DNA of 5,600 bases, from positions 1 to 5,600 of the forward strand of contig NZ_RIZI01000084.1 of the NCBI RefSeq assembly GCF_003721225.1. The letters run 5' to 3'. The translations under genes and the position numbers were made by a program. This DNA is from Acidithiobacillus sulfuriphilus (lineage in GTDB: Bacteria; Pseudomonadota; Gammaproteobacteria; Acidithiobacillales; Acidithiobacillaceae). This document shows positions 1 to 5,042 of the stretch, in pieces (position 1 is the first letter of the stretch; the number at the start of each line of letters is the position of its first letter). Below the pieces are notes generated by a model that ran no database searches, had not been told where the DNA came from, and saw nothing but the letters and a program-made list of their open reading frames with translations.

Positions 1-172
1 CGGCCTGCTGCATGAATTCGTAGCGGGGACGCATCTGCAGGCTGACCTGCCCGCCGCTGATGGCATCCAGGAGCGGATCCGCCGCTGCTGAGCCGGCGCA
101 GAGGGAGAGCAAGGCAGCTTGCAGGAACCGGCTCTTGCGGATATACGACTGGTTCTTCAACTTTCTTCGCAT
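1..172 (-). CDS. Outer-membrane porin-like protein (alginate-export-type barrel), N-terminal part
   Basis: Only the first 57 codons are present; the gene continues past the left edge. The ATG at 172 is preceded by AAGGAG with six bases between, a near-ideal ribosome binding site that fixes the start. The N-terminus is a Sec signal peptide: a basic region (MRRKLKNQSYIRKSR), a hydrophobic core (FLQAALLSLCAG), and a likely cleavage after SAAA-D near residue 31. The mature start (DPLLDAISGGQVSLQMRPRYEF) resembles the first beta-strand of alginate-export-family and related porins, where a G-x-V/F-S-L-x-x-R-x-R-Y-E pattern is common. It lies 146 bp after narK on the same strand with no convincing promoter between, so co-transcription is likely. 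The inferred role is passage of nitrate or nitrite across the outer membrane. The signal peptide is firm, the barrel family is moderate, and the substrate is a guess. Confidence 0.7.
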   Translation of the reverse strand, partial: MRRKLKNQSYIRKSRFLQAALLSLCAGSAAADPLLDAISGGQVSLQMRPRYEFMQQA

Positions 173-288
173 GATGAACTCCTTGGTGGAAAGGTGGAAA
201 GCGATGAGGTCCCGGATGGGAGGCGCCGCGCCGCCCGTGTTGCGCTGATCATGACGGGATCAGGATCGGGCTGCGGGGTCTTTGATCT

Positions 289-318
289 TCCGGGTCCGGC
301 GTTGGCGCCGGACCCGGA
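289..318 (-). other. Strong GC-rich hairpin between narK and the porin gene
   Basis: A perfect 13-bp inverted repeat (arms TCCGGGTCCGGCG and CGCCGGACCCGGA, 4-base loop) begins at the base right after the narK stop codon. No T-run follows it on either strand, so it does not look like an ordinary intrinsic terminator. It could protect the narK mRNA 3' end, reduce read-through into the porin gene, or mark an RNA processing site. The structure is seen directly; its function is inferred. The rest of the gap to the porin gene (173-288) shows only that gene's ribosome binding site. Confidence 0.6.
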
Positions 319-1719
319 CTAATCCGCCGCGGCGGCTGCCGCCTGGGGAACGCCGGCCGCCGGTTCTGCGGGGGCATGCGCCGGCAACGACCAGCTCAGC
401 CATTGCCGGCGCAGGGCCACGACCAGCACCAGCGCGCCCGTAGCCAGAGCCGCAAAGATGGCAAAACCGGCGTGATAATCGCCCGTGCTTTCCTTGGCAA
501 TGCCCATCGCCACCGGCAGATAGAAGCCGCCAATGCCTCCGGCGGCCCCCACCAGCCCCGTCATCAGCCCGGATTTGCCCGGCCAACGGTGGGGCACCAG
601 TTGGAAAGTCGCACCGTTACCCAGACCAAAGCACAGATACAGGCCCAGCAGAGCGGCGATGCCCGCCGCCAGGGGCGGGGTCCAGAGGGCAAAGAGCAGA
701 TCGGCCAGGGCGATACCGCTAAGGAACCAGCGCAAGGCACGCACCCCGGAGATCTGATCCGCCACCAGCCCGCCCAGCGGCCGCACCATGGCCCCGGTAA
801 AGGCCAGCAACGACATGAACAAGCCCGCCTCCACCATGCCCAGATGATAGAGGTTCACCAGCAGCAGGCTGACATAGGCCGACATTCCCACGAAGCCGCC
901 AAAGGTGATGCTGTAAATGAGGATGATCACCCAGGTGTCACGCTCCTTGAGCACCTCGCGATAGCGGGCCGGGAGAATGGCGATGGCAAAGAAGACCCCC
1001 AATATCGGTAGGGTGAGCATCGCCGCCTTGCCCCGCAGACCCAGCCAGCCATCGTGGGCGGCAAGCACCAGCAGCACCAGGGCGATCAGATTGGCCACAA
1101 AGGCCGCAAAGGCATGGCGCACACTCCCCGACTTGGGTGAACGGTCCCGCGCCCAGAAAAGGATCGCAATACCCGCCAGCAGCAGCATGGGCAAGGTGGC
1201 GCTCATGGCCATTTCCCAGCCGAAATGCCGGGCCAGTGGCGGAAAGAGCAGGCCGTCCAGCACCGCGCCAATGTTCCCGGCGGCCGCGATGCCCAATACC
1301 AGGCCCTGGATTCTGGGCGGATAATTGCTTCCCGCCATGGGCAGGGCCACTGCGAAGCTCGCTCCACCCATGCCCAGCAAGACGCCCAGCACCAGCAGCA
1401 AGGCCAGGGAAGGGATGCCCGGCAGCGTCACCAGCACCAGCGGCGGCAAGGCGGACAACACGATCCCCAGGAGGGCGATCCAGCGCCCATCCGCTGCCTG
1501 ATAGAGATTACCCAGCGTCACCCGCAGGATGGCCGCCGAGAACAACGGGATGGCGACAAGGAATCCCTGCTCGGCAGGGGCCAGGGCCAGGTCCTTGACG
1601 ATGAAGGGCGCCAGCGGTCCATAGAGGAGCCACACCGTAAAACCCGTGTCGAAGTAGAGAAAACTCGCGACCAGCGCTCGCCAGTCGCCGCTTTGCAGAT
1701 GCTTGATGATTTGCTTCAT
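319..1719 (-). CDS. narK: NarK-type nitrate/nitrite MFS transporter
   Basis: A 466-residue inner-membrane protein of the nitrate/nitrite porter (NNP) branch of the major facilitator superfamily, expected to have 12 membrane segments. It has both nitrate-signature glycine motifs: GIAAAGNIGAVLDG (residues 143-156, TM5 region) and TGLVGAAGGIGGFYLP (387-402, TM11 region). Two arginines sit where the substrate-binding pair of NarK lies: R66 in SAAILRVTLG (TM2) and R313 in GAMVRPLGG (TM8). The ATG at 1719 follows GGGGGA with five bases between. An in-frame upstream ATG at 1803 is rejected because the added residues would be encoded by the leader hairpins. The C-terminus ends in an Ala/Pro-rich hydrophilic tail (about 447-466). 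With nasS, mod genes and an NtrC/sigma-54/ANTAR-type leader beside it, a role in assimilatory nitrate uptake is more likely than in respiration; the transport direction is inferred. Confidence 0.93.
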   Translation of the reverse strand: MKQIIKHLQSGDWRALVASFLYFDTGFTVWLLYGPLAPFIVKDLALAPAEQGFLVAIPLFSAAILRVTLGNLYQAADGRWIALLGIVLSALPPLVLVTLPGIPSLALLLVLGVLLGMGGASFAVALPMAGSNYPPRIQGLVLGIAAAGNIGAVLDGLLFPPLARHFGWEMAMSATLPMLLLAGIAILFWARDRSPKSGSVRHAFAAFVANLIALVLLVLAAHDGWLGLRGKAAMLTLPILGVFFAIAILPARYREVLKERDTWVIILIYSITFGGFVGMSAYVSLLLVNLYHLGMVEAGLFMSLLAFTGAMVRPLGGLVADQISGVRALRWFLSGIALADLLFALWTPPLAAGIAALLGLYLCFGLGNGATFQLVPHRWPGKSGLMTGLVGAAGGIGGFYLPVAMGIAKESTGDYHAGFAIFAALATGALVLVVALRRQWLSWSLPAHAPAEPAAGVPQAAAAAAD

Positions 1720-1736
1720 GGCCTTCCCCCGGCAGC

Positions 1737-1782
1737 AAAAAATAAAAAGGCGCTCACGGCCGCAGGGGCCATGAACGCCTTT
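1737..1782 (-). terminator. Intrinsic terminator in the narK leader (attenuator)
   Basis: A 16-bp stem (5' arm AAAGGCGTTCATGGCC, 3' arm GGCCGTGAGCGCCTTT, two G-T wobbles, no bulges) has a 5-base loop CCTGC and is followed by a T-rich run of 12 bases with one A. It lies wholly upstream of the narK start codon, so it would stop transcription before narK unless the stem is prevented from forming. Its 5' arm begins with the hexaloop of the P2 hairpin, so the two structures exclude each other. Confidence 0.9.
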
Positions 1783-1815
1783 GTCATAGCAGCCACCCGC
1801 CATTGGATAGCTGCT
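1771..1815 (-). promoter_or_regulatory. ANTAR-type antiterminator leader (P1 and P2 hexaloop hairpins) of narK
   Basis: P1 (1788-1815) has an 11-bp stem with 5' arm AGCAGCTATCC, 3' arm GGGTGGCTGCT, two wobbles, and hexaloop AATGGC. P2 (1771-1787) follows at once: a short stem around TGAC/GTTCA (wobble or one-base bulge) with hexaloop AAAGGC. Both loops have A at position 1 and G at position 4, the hallmark of RNA bound by ANTAR-domain antiterminators such as NasR and NasT. The P2 loop and 3' strand are also the 5' arm of the terminator at 1737-1782, so a P2 held by protein would allow read-through into narK. The predicted sigma-54 start falls at about 1815-1816, exactly at the 5' foot of P1. 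The structure is seen; the ANTAR binding is inferred from the known motif. Confidence 0.87.
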
Positions 1816-1826
1816 AAGTACTATTT

Positions 1827-1842
1827 AGCATTATTCGTACCA
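1827..1842 (-). promoter_or_regulatory. Sigma-54 (RpoN) promoter of narK
   Basis: TGGTACGAATAATGCT matches the -24/-12 consensus TGGCACG-N4-TTGCW with the diagnostic GG-N10-GC spacing; it departs at one base in each element. The predicted start, about 12 bases past the GC, lies at 1815-1816 where the P1 hairpin begins, which supports the assignment independently. Confidence 0.82.
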
Positions 1843-1915
1843 GATTGTTTGGTGCTGGCTCGCCCTTGATTTGCTGAAGGATGAGTGGCTAAGGCGAGGT
1901 TGCGGGGACAAGCAG

Positions 1916-1932
1916 CGAACCATTTTGGCGCA
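1916..1932. promoter_or_regulatory. NtrC-like enhancer site upstream of narK
   Basis: CGAACCATTTTGGCGCA matches the NtrC palindrome TGCACC-N4-TGGTGCA at 10 of 13 defined positions. It lies between the nasS stop and the narK promoter, centred about 109 bp before the predicted start, a normal enhancer distance. Another half-site-like GCACCAAAC occurs next to the -24 element (about 1846-1854). Imperfect sites are common, so this is a reasoned but unproven call. Confidence 0.5.
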
Positions 1933-1950
1933 GAGGAACGGCCTGGCTCC

Positions 1951-3132
1951 CTATTCTGGTGCGCGGCCGTTTCGCCCCGGATCAAAAATCTGCCCGTCAA
2001 AAAATAGATCGGGCCCCATCTGCAGGGCGTCGGGTACGGCGGGCAAGGTCCATGGGGCTGCATGGGTGCCCATCACTTGGGTGTCCAGGAACGGGATCGA
2101 TTCACCCTGTGCGGCCATCGCCTCCCGATAGATGTCCGGGCGATAGACCTGCCAAGCCGTGGCCCGGGCATCCGGATCCATTGCGCACTGTCCGGCCAAG
2201 CGCATCTGGTGCAGGAACCAGAGGGCATGGGAGCGCCACGGGAAATTGGCGGCATAGCGATGAAAGACGTGAAAATCCGGCGCCGGGCCAGCCAGACCGG
2301 GCACTTGGCCAAGGAGTGACAGGCCCACCACCGCAGGGTCCACGCCGATGTGGGCGGCCACCAGGGGGCCGGCCTCGCGGCGGCCCCCTGCGCTGTCGAG
2401 GATGCGCGAGGCCTCCACGATGGAGCGGATCAACGCCAGATGTGTTTCCGGGTGCTGCCGCGCCCATGCCTCGCGAACCCCCAGCACCTTTTCCAGCACG
2501 TTGCTCCATAGTTCGCTGCTGCCCACGATGGGCATGCCCACCCCCTTTTCGGACGCCAGGCTGTTCCAGGGTTCGCCCACACAATAGCCGGCGATCTTCC
2601 CTGACTGCAGCGCCTCCACCATGCGCGGCGGCGGCACCACCACCAGTTGCACATCCCGGTCCGGGTCCACGCCGCCGGCGCGTAGCCAGTGCCGCAACTG
2701 GTAGTAATGATTGGATACGGTGGAGACCACCGCAAAGGTCATGGGCGCCCGCCGGTCCTCGCCAAGGAGGACCTTCAAGGTGCGGGCAAGCTGGGCCCCG
2801 GGCAGGTCCGGAGCCATGGCCCGCAAGCGCTCGTGGAGCGGCAGGGCAAGGGTGATGGCATTGCCATTCAAGGCCAGCCCGACCGCCGTGATGACCGGCT
2901 GCCGGGGCGCTGCAATACCCAGGGTGATGGCCAGGGGCATGGGGGCCAACATATGCGCCGCATCCAGCTCGCCCAGGACGATGCCATCGCGCAGGTTCGC
3001 CCACGAAGTCTCGCGTTTCAAATGCACCCGCAAGCCATGCCGGGCAAAGATGCCAAACTCCTGGGCAACGACCAAAGCGGCACAGTCGGTTAAAGGGATG
3101 TAGCCTATGTTGACCTGCATTTCATCGGGCAT
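1951..3132 (-). CDS. nasS: NasS-like cytoplasmic nitrate sensor (NrtA family)
   Basis: A 393-residue protein of the NrtA/CmpA nitrate- and bicarbonate-binding family. Family landmarks are IGYIPLTDCAALVVA (9-23), the ligand-site stretch ETSWANLRDG (41-50), DAAHMLAPMPL (57-67), VSNHYYQLRHWL (139-150, with the His found in nitrate-binding members), GYCVGEPWN (182-190, with the Gly-Glu pair that holds the ligand), and NFPWRSHALWFLHQM (296-310). There is no signal peptide or lipobox: the protein starts directly in the first beta strand. That indicates a cytoplasmic NasS rather than the periplasmic NrtA/NasF component. NasS normally binds nitrate and, without it, sequesters the RNA-binding antiterminator NasT. 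The ATG at 3132 is preceded by AGGA about ten bases upstream; a second in-frame ATG lies at 3120. The longer frame from 3276 runs through the leader and is rejected. No nasT follows; the next gene is narK. A cytoplasmic NrtA-like protein of other function is the alternative. Confidence 0.85.
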   Translation of the reverse strand: MPDEMQVNIGYIPLTDCAALVVAQEFGIFARHGLRVHLKRETSWANLRDGIVLGELDAAHMLAPMPLAITLGIAAPRQPVITAVGLALNGNAITLALPLHERLRAMAPDLPGAQLARTLKVLLGEDRRAPMTFAVVSTVSNHYYQLRHWLRAGGVDPDRDVQLVVVPPPRMVEALQSGKIAGYCVGEPWNSLASEKGVGMPIVGSSELWSNVLEKVLGVREAWARQHPETHLALIRSIVEASRILDSAGGRREAGPLVAAHIGVDPAVVGLSLLGQVPGLAGPAPDFHVFHRYAANFPWRSHALWFLHQMRLAGQCAMDPDARATAWQVYRPDIYREAMAAQGESIPFLDTQVMGTHAAPWTLPAVPDALQMGPDLFFDGQIFDPGRNGRAPE

Positions 3133-3160
3133 CGCTGAAAGTTCCTGATAAGATCGCCGC

Positions 3161-3208
3161 AACCAAAAGGCGCCCACGGCTTCCGCAGAGGAAACCATGG
3201 ACGCCTTT
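3161..3208 (-). terminator. Intrinsic terminator in the nasS leader (attenuator)
   Basis: An uninterrupted 19-bp stem has a 5' arm beginning AAAGGCGTCCATGG, a 3' arm ending CCGTGGGCGCCTTT, and loop TCTGC, with three G-T wobbles. The T-run is short (TTTT then GGTT), so it may terminate less completely than the narK copy. It sits just upstream of the nasS ribosome binding site. The first bases of its 5' arm are the P2 hexaloop, so terminator and P2 exclude each other. Confidence 0.8.
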
Positions 3209-3231
3209 GTCCTTAGGGAAAATGCCATCCC
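3199..3231 (-). promoter_or_regulatory. ANTAR-type antiterminator leader of nasS (clear P2, imperfect P1)
   Basis: P2 (3199-3212) is a perfect GGAC/GTCC stem with hexaloop AAAGGC, the same loop as in the narK leader and with the conserved A1 and G4. Upstream, at the predicted start of the transcript, GGGATGGCATTTTCCC (3216-3231) can fold with a GGGA/TCCC stem. It then has an 8-base loop rather than a hexaloop, although it contains ATGGCA with A1 and G4. P2 overlaps the terminator at 3161-3208 in the same way as before narK. P2 and the terminator overlap are firm; P1 is tentative. Confidence 0.75.
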
Positions 3232-3242
3232 GCCGAAATTCA

Positions 3243-3258
3243 AGCAATTCACATGCCG
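3243..3258 (-). promoter_or_regulatory. Sigma-54 (RpoN) promoter of nasS
   Basis: CGGCATGTGAATTGCT matches TGGCACG-N4-TTGCW at all positions but two (first base, and T for C in the -24 box), with exact GG-N10-GC spacing and a complete TTGCT -12 element. The predicted start is near 3232, directly before the P1 hairpin of the leader. Confidence 0.8.
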
Positions 3259-3311
3259 TCCTGCTGATCCCACCATCTACGATAGCATGGGGCAAAGCCC
3301 GGCGTGGATGG

Positions 3312-3328
3312 TGCACCAAACTGGTGAT
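3312..3328. promoter_or_regulatory. NtrC-like enhancer site upstream of nasS
   Basis: TGCACCAAACTGGTGAT matches TGCACC-N4-TGGTGCA at 11 of 13 defined positions; only the last two bases differ. Its centre is about 88 bp before the predicted sigma-54 start. Together with the promoter it implies control by nitrogen limitation through NtrC. Confidence 0.65.
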
Positions 3329-3444
3329 GGGACCTCATCCATAGCCTTGATCTCTTCCCCAACGCCAGAAATCATGGGAAAGGATTTTCAGACGTCCATG
3401 GTTGCCTGATCTACAGAGAAACCGGCCTCCCCTTGTCATACCAG

Positions 3445-3467
3445 CCATGAATTCATGTATTTCATGG
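3445..3467. repeat. Inverted repeat in the modB-nasS gap
   Basis: The 12-base perfect palindrome CATGAATTCATG (3446-3457) is followed by a third TTCATG half, so that CCATGAA at 3445 also pairs with TTCATGG at 3461-3467. No T-run follows on either strand, so it is not an obvious terminator. It could be an operator with three half-sites, but it does not match the ModE or NtrC consensus. Apart from this repeat, the NtrC site, the promoter and the leader, I see nothing in the 392-bp gap from 3133 to 3524. Confidence 0.4.
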
Positions 3468-3524
3468 GGTTATCTGGGAATGCTTCGGTACCTCTTGTGA
3501 CAGTTTGTAGCGCTTGCGACAGGA

Positions 3525-4178
3525 TCAGGCAGTGCGAGGGCAGCAGGGGCAGCATCCAGGCGGAGCGCCCCACTTGCGCCACGCCCGGCCTGGGCTGCGG
3601 CGGACATCCGTTGGCGCAGGATCGAAAACGGCCATGGACAAGGTTTGCGTCCGCCCGGGGATGTCCCCGGCGATCATCAATGTCGCCCCGTATTCCCCCA
3701 TGGCGCGGGCATAGGCCAGCAGGGTGCCGGCGACAATGCCGCGCAAGGCCAGGGGCAGGGTGACCGTCCAGGCAACCGCGATCTCCGCCGCACCCAGGAC
3801 CCGCGCGGCCTGCTCCAGGCGGGTGTCCACCCCTTCAATGGCGGCCCGCGCCGATTTGAGAACCAAGGGCAGGGCCGAGACGGCGGCGGCAATGACCGCT
3901 CCCTGCCAGGTAAACATGAGGGTGATGCCGAGCTTGGCATGCAGCCAGTGGCCCAGCCAGCCATTGCGGCCAAGCACGACGATCAGGTAATAACCGAGCA
4001 CGGTGGGCGGCATGACCAGGGGCAGGCTCGCCAAGGCATCGAGCCATTCCCGCCCCCAAAACCGCTTCCGTGCCAGCAGCCAACCCACCCCGACGCCTGC
4101 CGCCAGGGCCAGCCCGGTGGCGAGGGTGGCCACCTTGAGGGTGAGCCAGAGGGGCGCCAGGTGCTCCAGGAGATCCAT
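3525..4178 (-). CDS. modB: Molybdate ABC transporter permease ModB, aberrant C-terminus
   Basis: The inner-membrane permease of the ModABC importer. Residues 1-186 follow the family: membrane segments near 10-35, 50-70 and 88-110, [20 protein letters not shown] (52-71), the ATPase-contacting EAA loop EQAARVLGA (122-130), and [20 protein letters not shown] (161-180). After AVFD (186, about base 3621) the reading changes to an Arg/Pro/Cys-rich tail of 31 residues instead of the usual last membrane helix. A hydrophobic stretch ([18 protein letters not shown]) lies in another frame at about 3507-3561, suggesting one or more frameshifts rather than a natural end. The ATG at 4178 is nine bases after the modD stop, with AGGA overlapping that stop. 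No modC follows. The protein may be non-functional, or the change may be a sequencing error. Confidence 0.85.
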   Translation of the reverse strand: MDLLEHLAPLWLTLKVATLATGLALAAGVGVGWLLARKRFWGREWLDALASLPLVMPPTVLGYYLIVVLGRNGWLGHWLHAKLGITLMFTWQGAVIAAAVSALPLVLKSARAAIEGVDTRLEQAARVLGAAEIAVAWTVTLPLALRGIVAGTLLAYARAMGEYGATLMIAGDIPGRTQTLSMAVFDPAPTDVRRSPGRAWRKWGAPPGCCPCCPRTA

Positions 4179-4187
4179 GGCATCGTC

Positions 4188-5042
4188 CTACAGGGGGAGG
4201 ATCTCGGCGCCGATATCCGCCGGCGGCGCATGATAGACGGCACTGGTGACGATGGCATCGACGCCGGTGGCGGCGTAGTGCGCGATATTATCCTCATCAA
4301 TGCCGCCCGCGGCAAAGAGGGTGATCCGCGGGTTTTGCTCGCGCAGGCGCCGCACCAGCGGCGTCAGCACCATGGGTGCCACCTTGTCGAACTGCAGGCC
4401 GTCAACCCCCGCCGCAGCCAGCAGCAAGGCATCGTCGTCGAGCTGCGGACCTTTCTGCAATTCGACGATGATTTTACCGCCTGGGGTGAGGTCTTGGTAA
4501 CGGCGGAGATGGGTGGCAAAAGCGGCAACGCCGCCGAGAAAGGCCAAGTGCTTGTCAAAGACCAGGACCGACTCCGAAAGCCCCAGCCGATGGGGCAGGA
4601 TCCCGCCAGCGCGGGCCGCGGCCACGGCCAGCCGGCGGTTGCCGGGAAAGTGCTTGCGCGTCCCGGTCACGGCAATTCCCGCTCGGGTCGCCTGGGCTTG
4701 CCGGGTCAGGCGCGCGGCCTTGCTGGCAATGCCGCTGCAATACTCCAGGAGATTCTGGGCGATGCGCCAAAGCACATGAAGCTTGGCCGCCGACCCCTGG
4801 GCGCTGAGCAAGAGCCCCTCCGCCTCCAGTGCAGATCCCTCTCTGGCGGATTTTTCCAGGGTGATGCCGAGATGGTCCAGGATTTGCTCCACGGCCAGCG
4901 TTCCAGCCACGGTAATGGGCTGGCGGGAGCGAAAGAGGATGCGGCCCGGTTTTTCGCCGAAGCCCAGTAAATCGGTGGTCAGGTCACCGTAGGGAACGTC
5001 CTCTTGGAGCAGCGCATCGATTTCGGCGGCAGAGAGATGCAT
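4188..5042 (-). CDS. modD: ModD, NadC-like phosphoribosyltransferase family protein of molybdate cluster
   Basis: A 284-residue cytoplasmic protein of the quinolinate phosphoribosyltransferase (NadC) fold, of the ModD subgroup found in mod operons; the true reaction of ModD is not established. Landmarks are DVPYGDLTTD (15-24), the family's N-terminal motif; TGTRKHFPGNRR (126-137), the Arg-Lys substrate-binding loop, where NadC usually has RKT; GGILPHRLGLSESVLVFDKH (146-165), with the His-Arg pair; and AAGGIDEDNIAHYAATGVDAI (244-264), the phosphate-binding barrel end. The length fits ModD. The ATG at 5042 shares a base with the modA stop (TGATG) and has GGGAG seven bases upstream, so translation is probably coupled to modA. 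The in-frame ATG at 5342 lies inside modA and is rejected. Position between modA and modB, with modC missing, is unusual; in many genomes modD follows the transporter genes. Confidence 0.88.
   Translation of the reverse strand: MHLSAAEIDALLQEDVPYGDLTTDLLGFGEKPGRILFRSRQPITVAGTLAVEQILDHLGITLEKSAREGSALEAEGLLLSAQGSAAKLHVLWRIAQNLLEYCSGIASKAARLTRQAQATRAGIAVTGTRKHFPGNRRLAVAAARAGGILPHRLGLSESVLVFDKHLAFLGGVAAFATHLRRYQDLTPGGKIIVELQKGPQLDDDALLLAAAGVDGLQFDKVAPMVLTPLVRRLREQNPRITLFAAGGIDEDNIAHYAATGVDAIVTSAVYHAPPADIGAEILPL

Noticed and set aside
1720..1803. N-terminal extension of narK to the ATG at 1803
   Set aside because: It would be encoded by the leader hairpins and terminator; the ATG at 1719 has a good ribosome binding site and starts where homologues start.
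1812..1830. TGCTAA/TTAGCA hairpin with loop ATAGTAC as the P1 of narK
   Set aside because: Most of it lies upstream of the predicted transcription start and overlaps the -12 element. The hairpin at 1788-1815 has a true hexaloop and a longer stem.
1225..1869. 214-codon plus-strand open frame, with others at 376-1011 and 1959-2855
   Set aside because: All lie opposite narK or nasS, have compositions typical of reverse-strand shadows, and show no family motif.
1821..2063. 80-codon minus-strand frame as a small nasT or other gene between nasS and narK
   Set aside because: It overlaps the nasS end and the narK promoter, has no ANTAR or receiver motif, and no ribosome binding site.
3133..3276. 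N-terminal extension of nasS to 3276, possibly hiding a signal peptide
   Set aside because: The added residues run through the promoter, P2 and terminator and contain no signal-peptide pattern.
3645..4970. 441-codon plus-strand open frame across modB and modD
   Set aside because: Its translation is Gln/Gly/Arg-rich low-complexity sequence antisense to two clearly recognisable genes. Long antisense frames are expected in GC-rich DNA.
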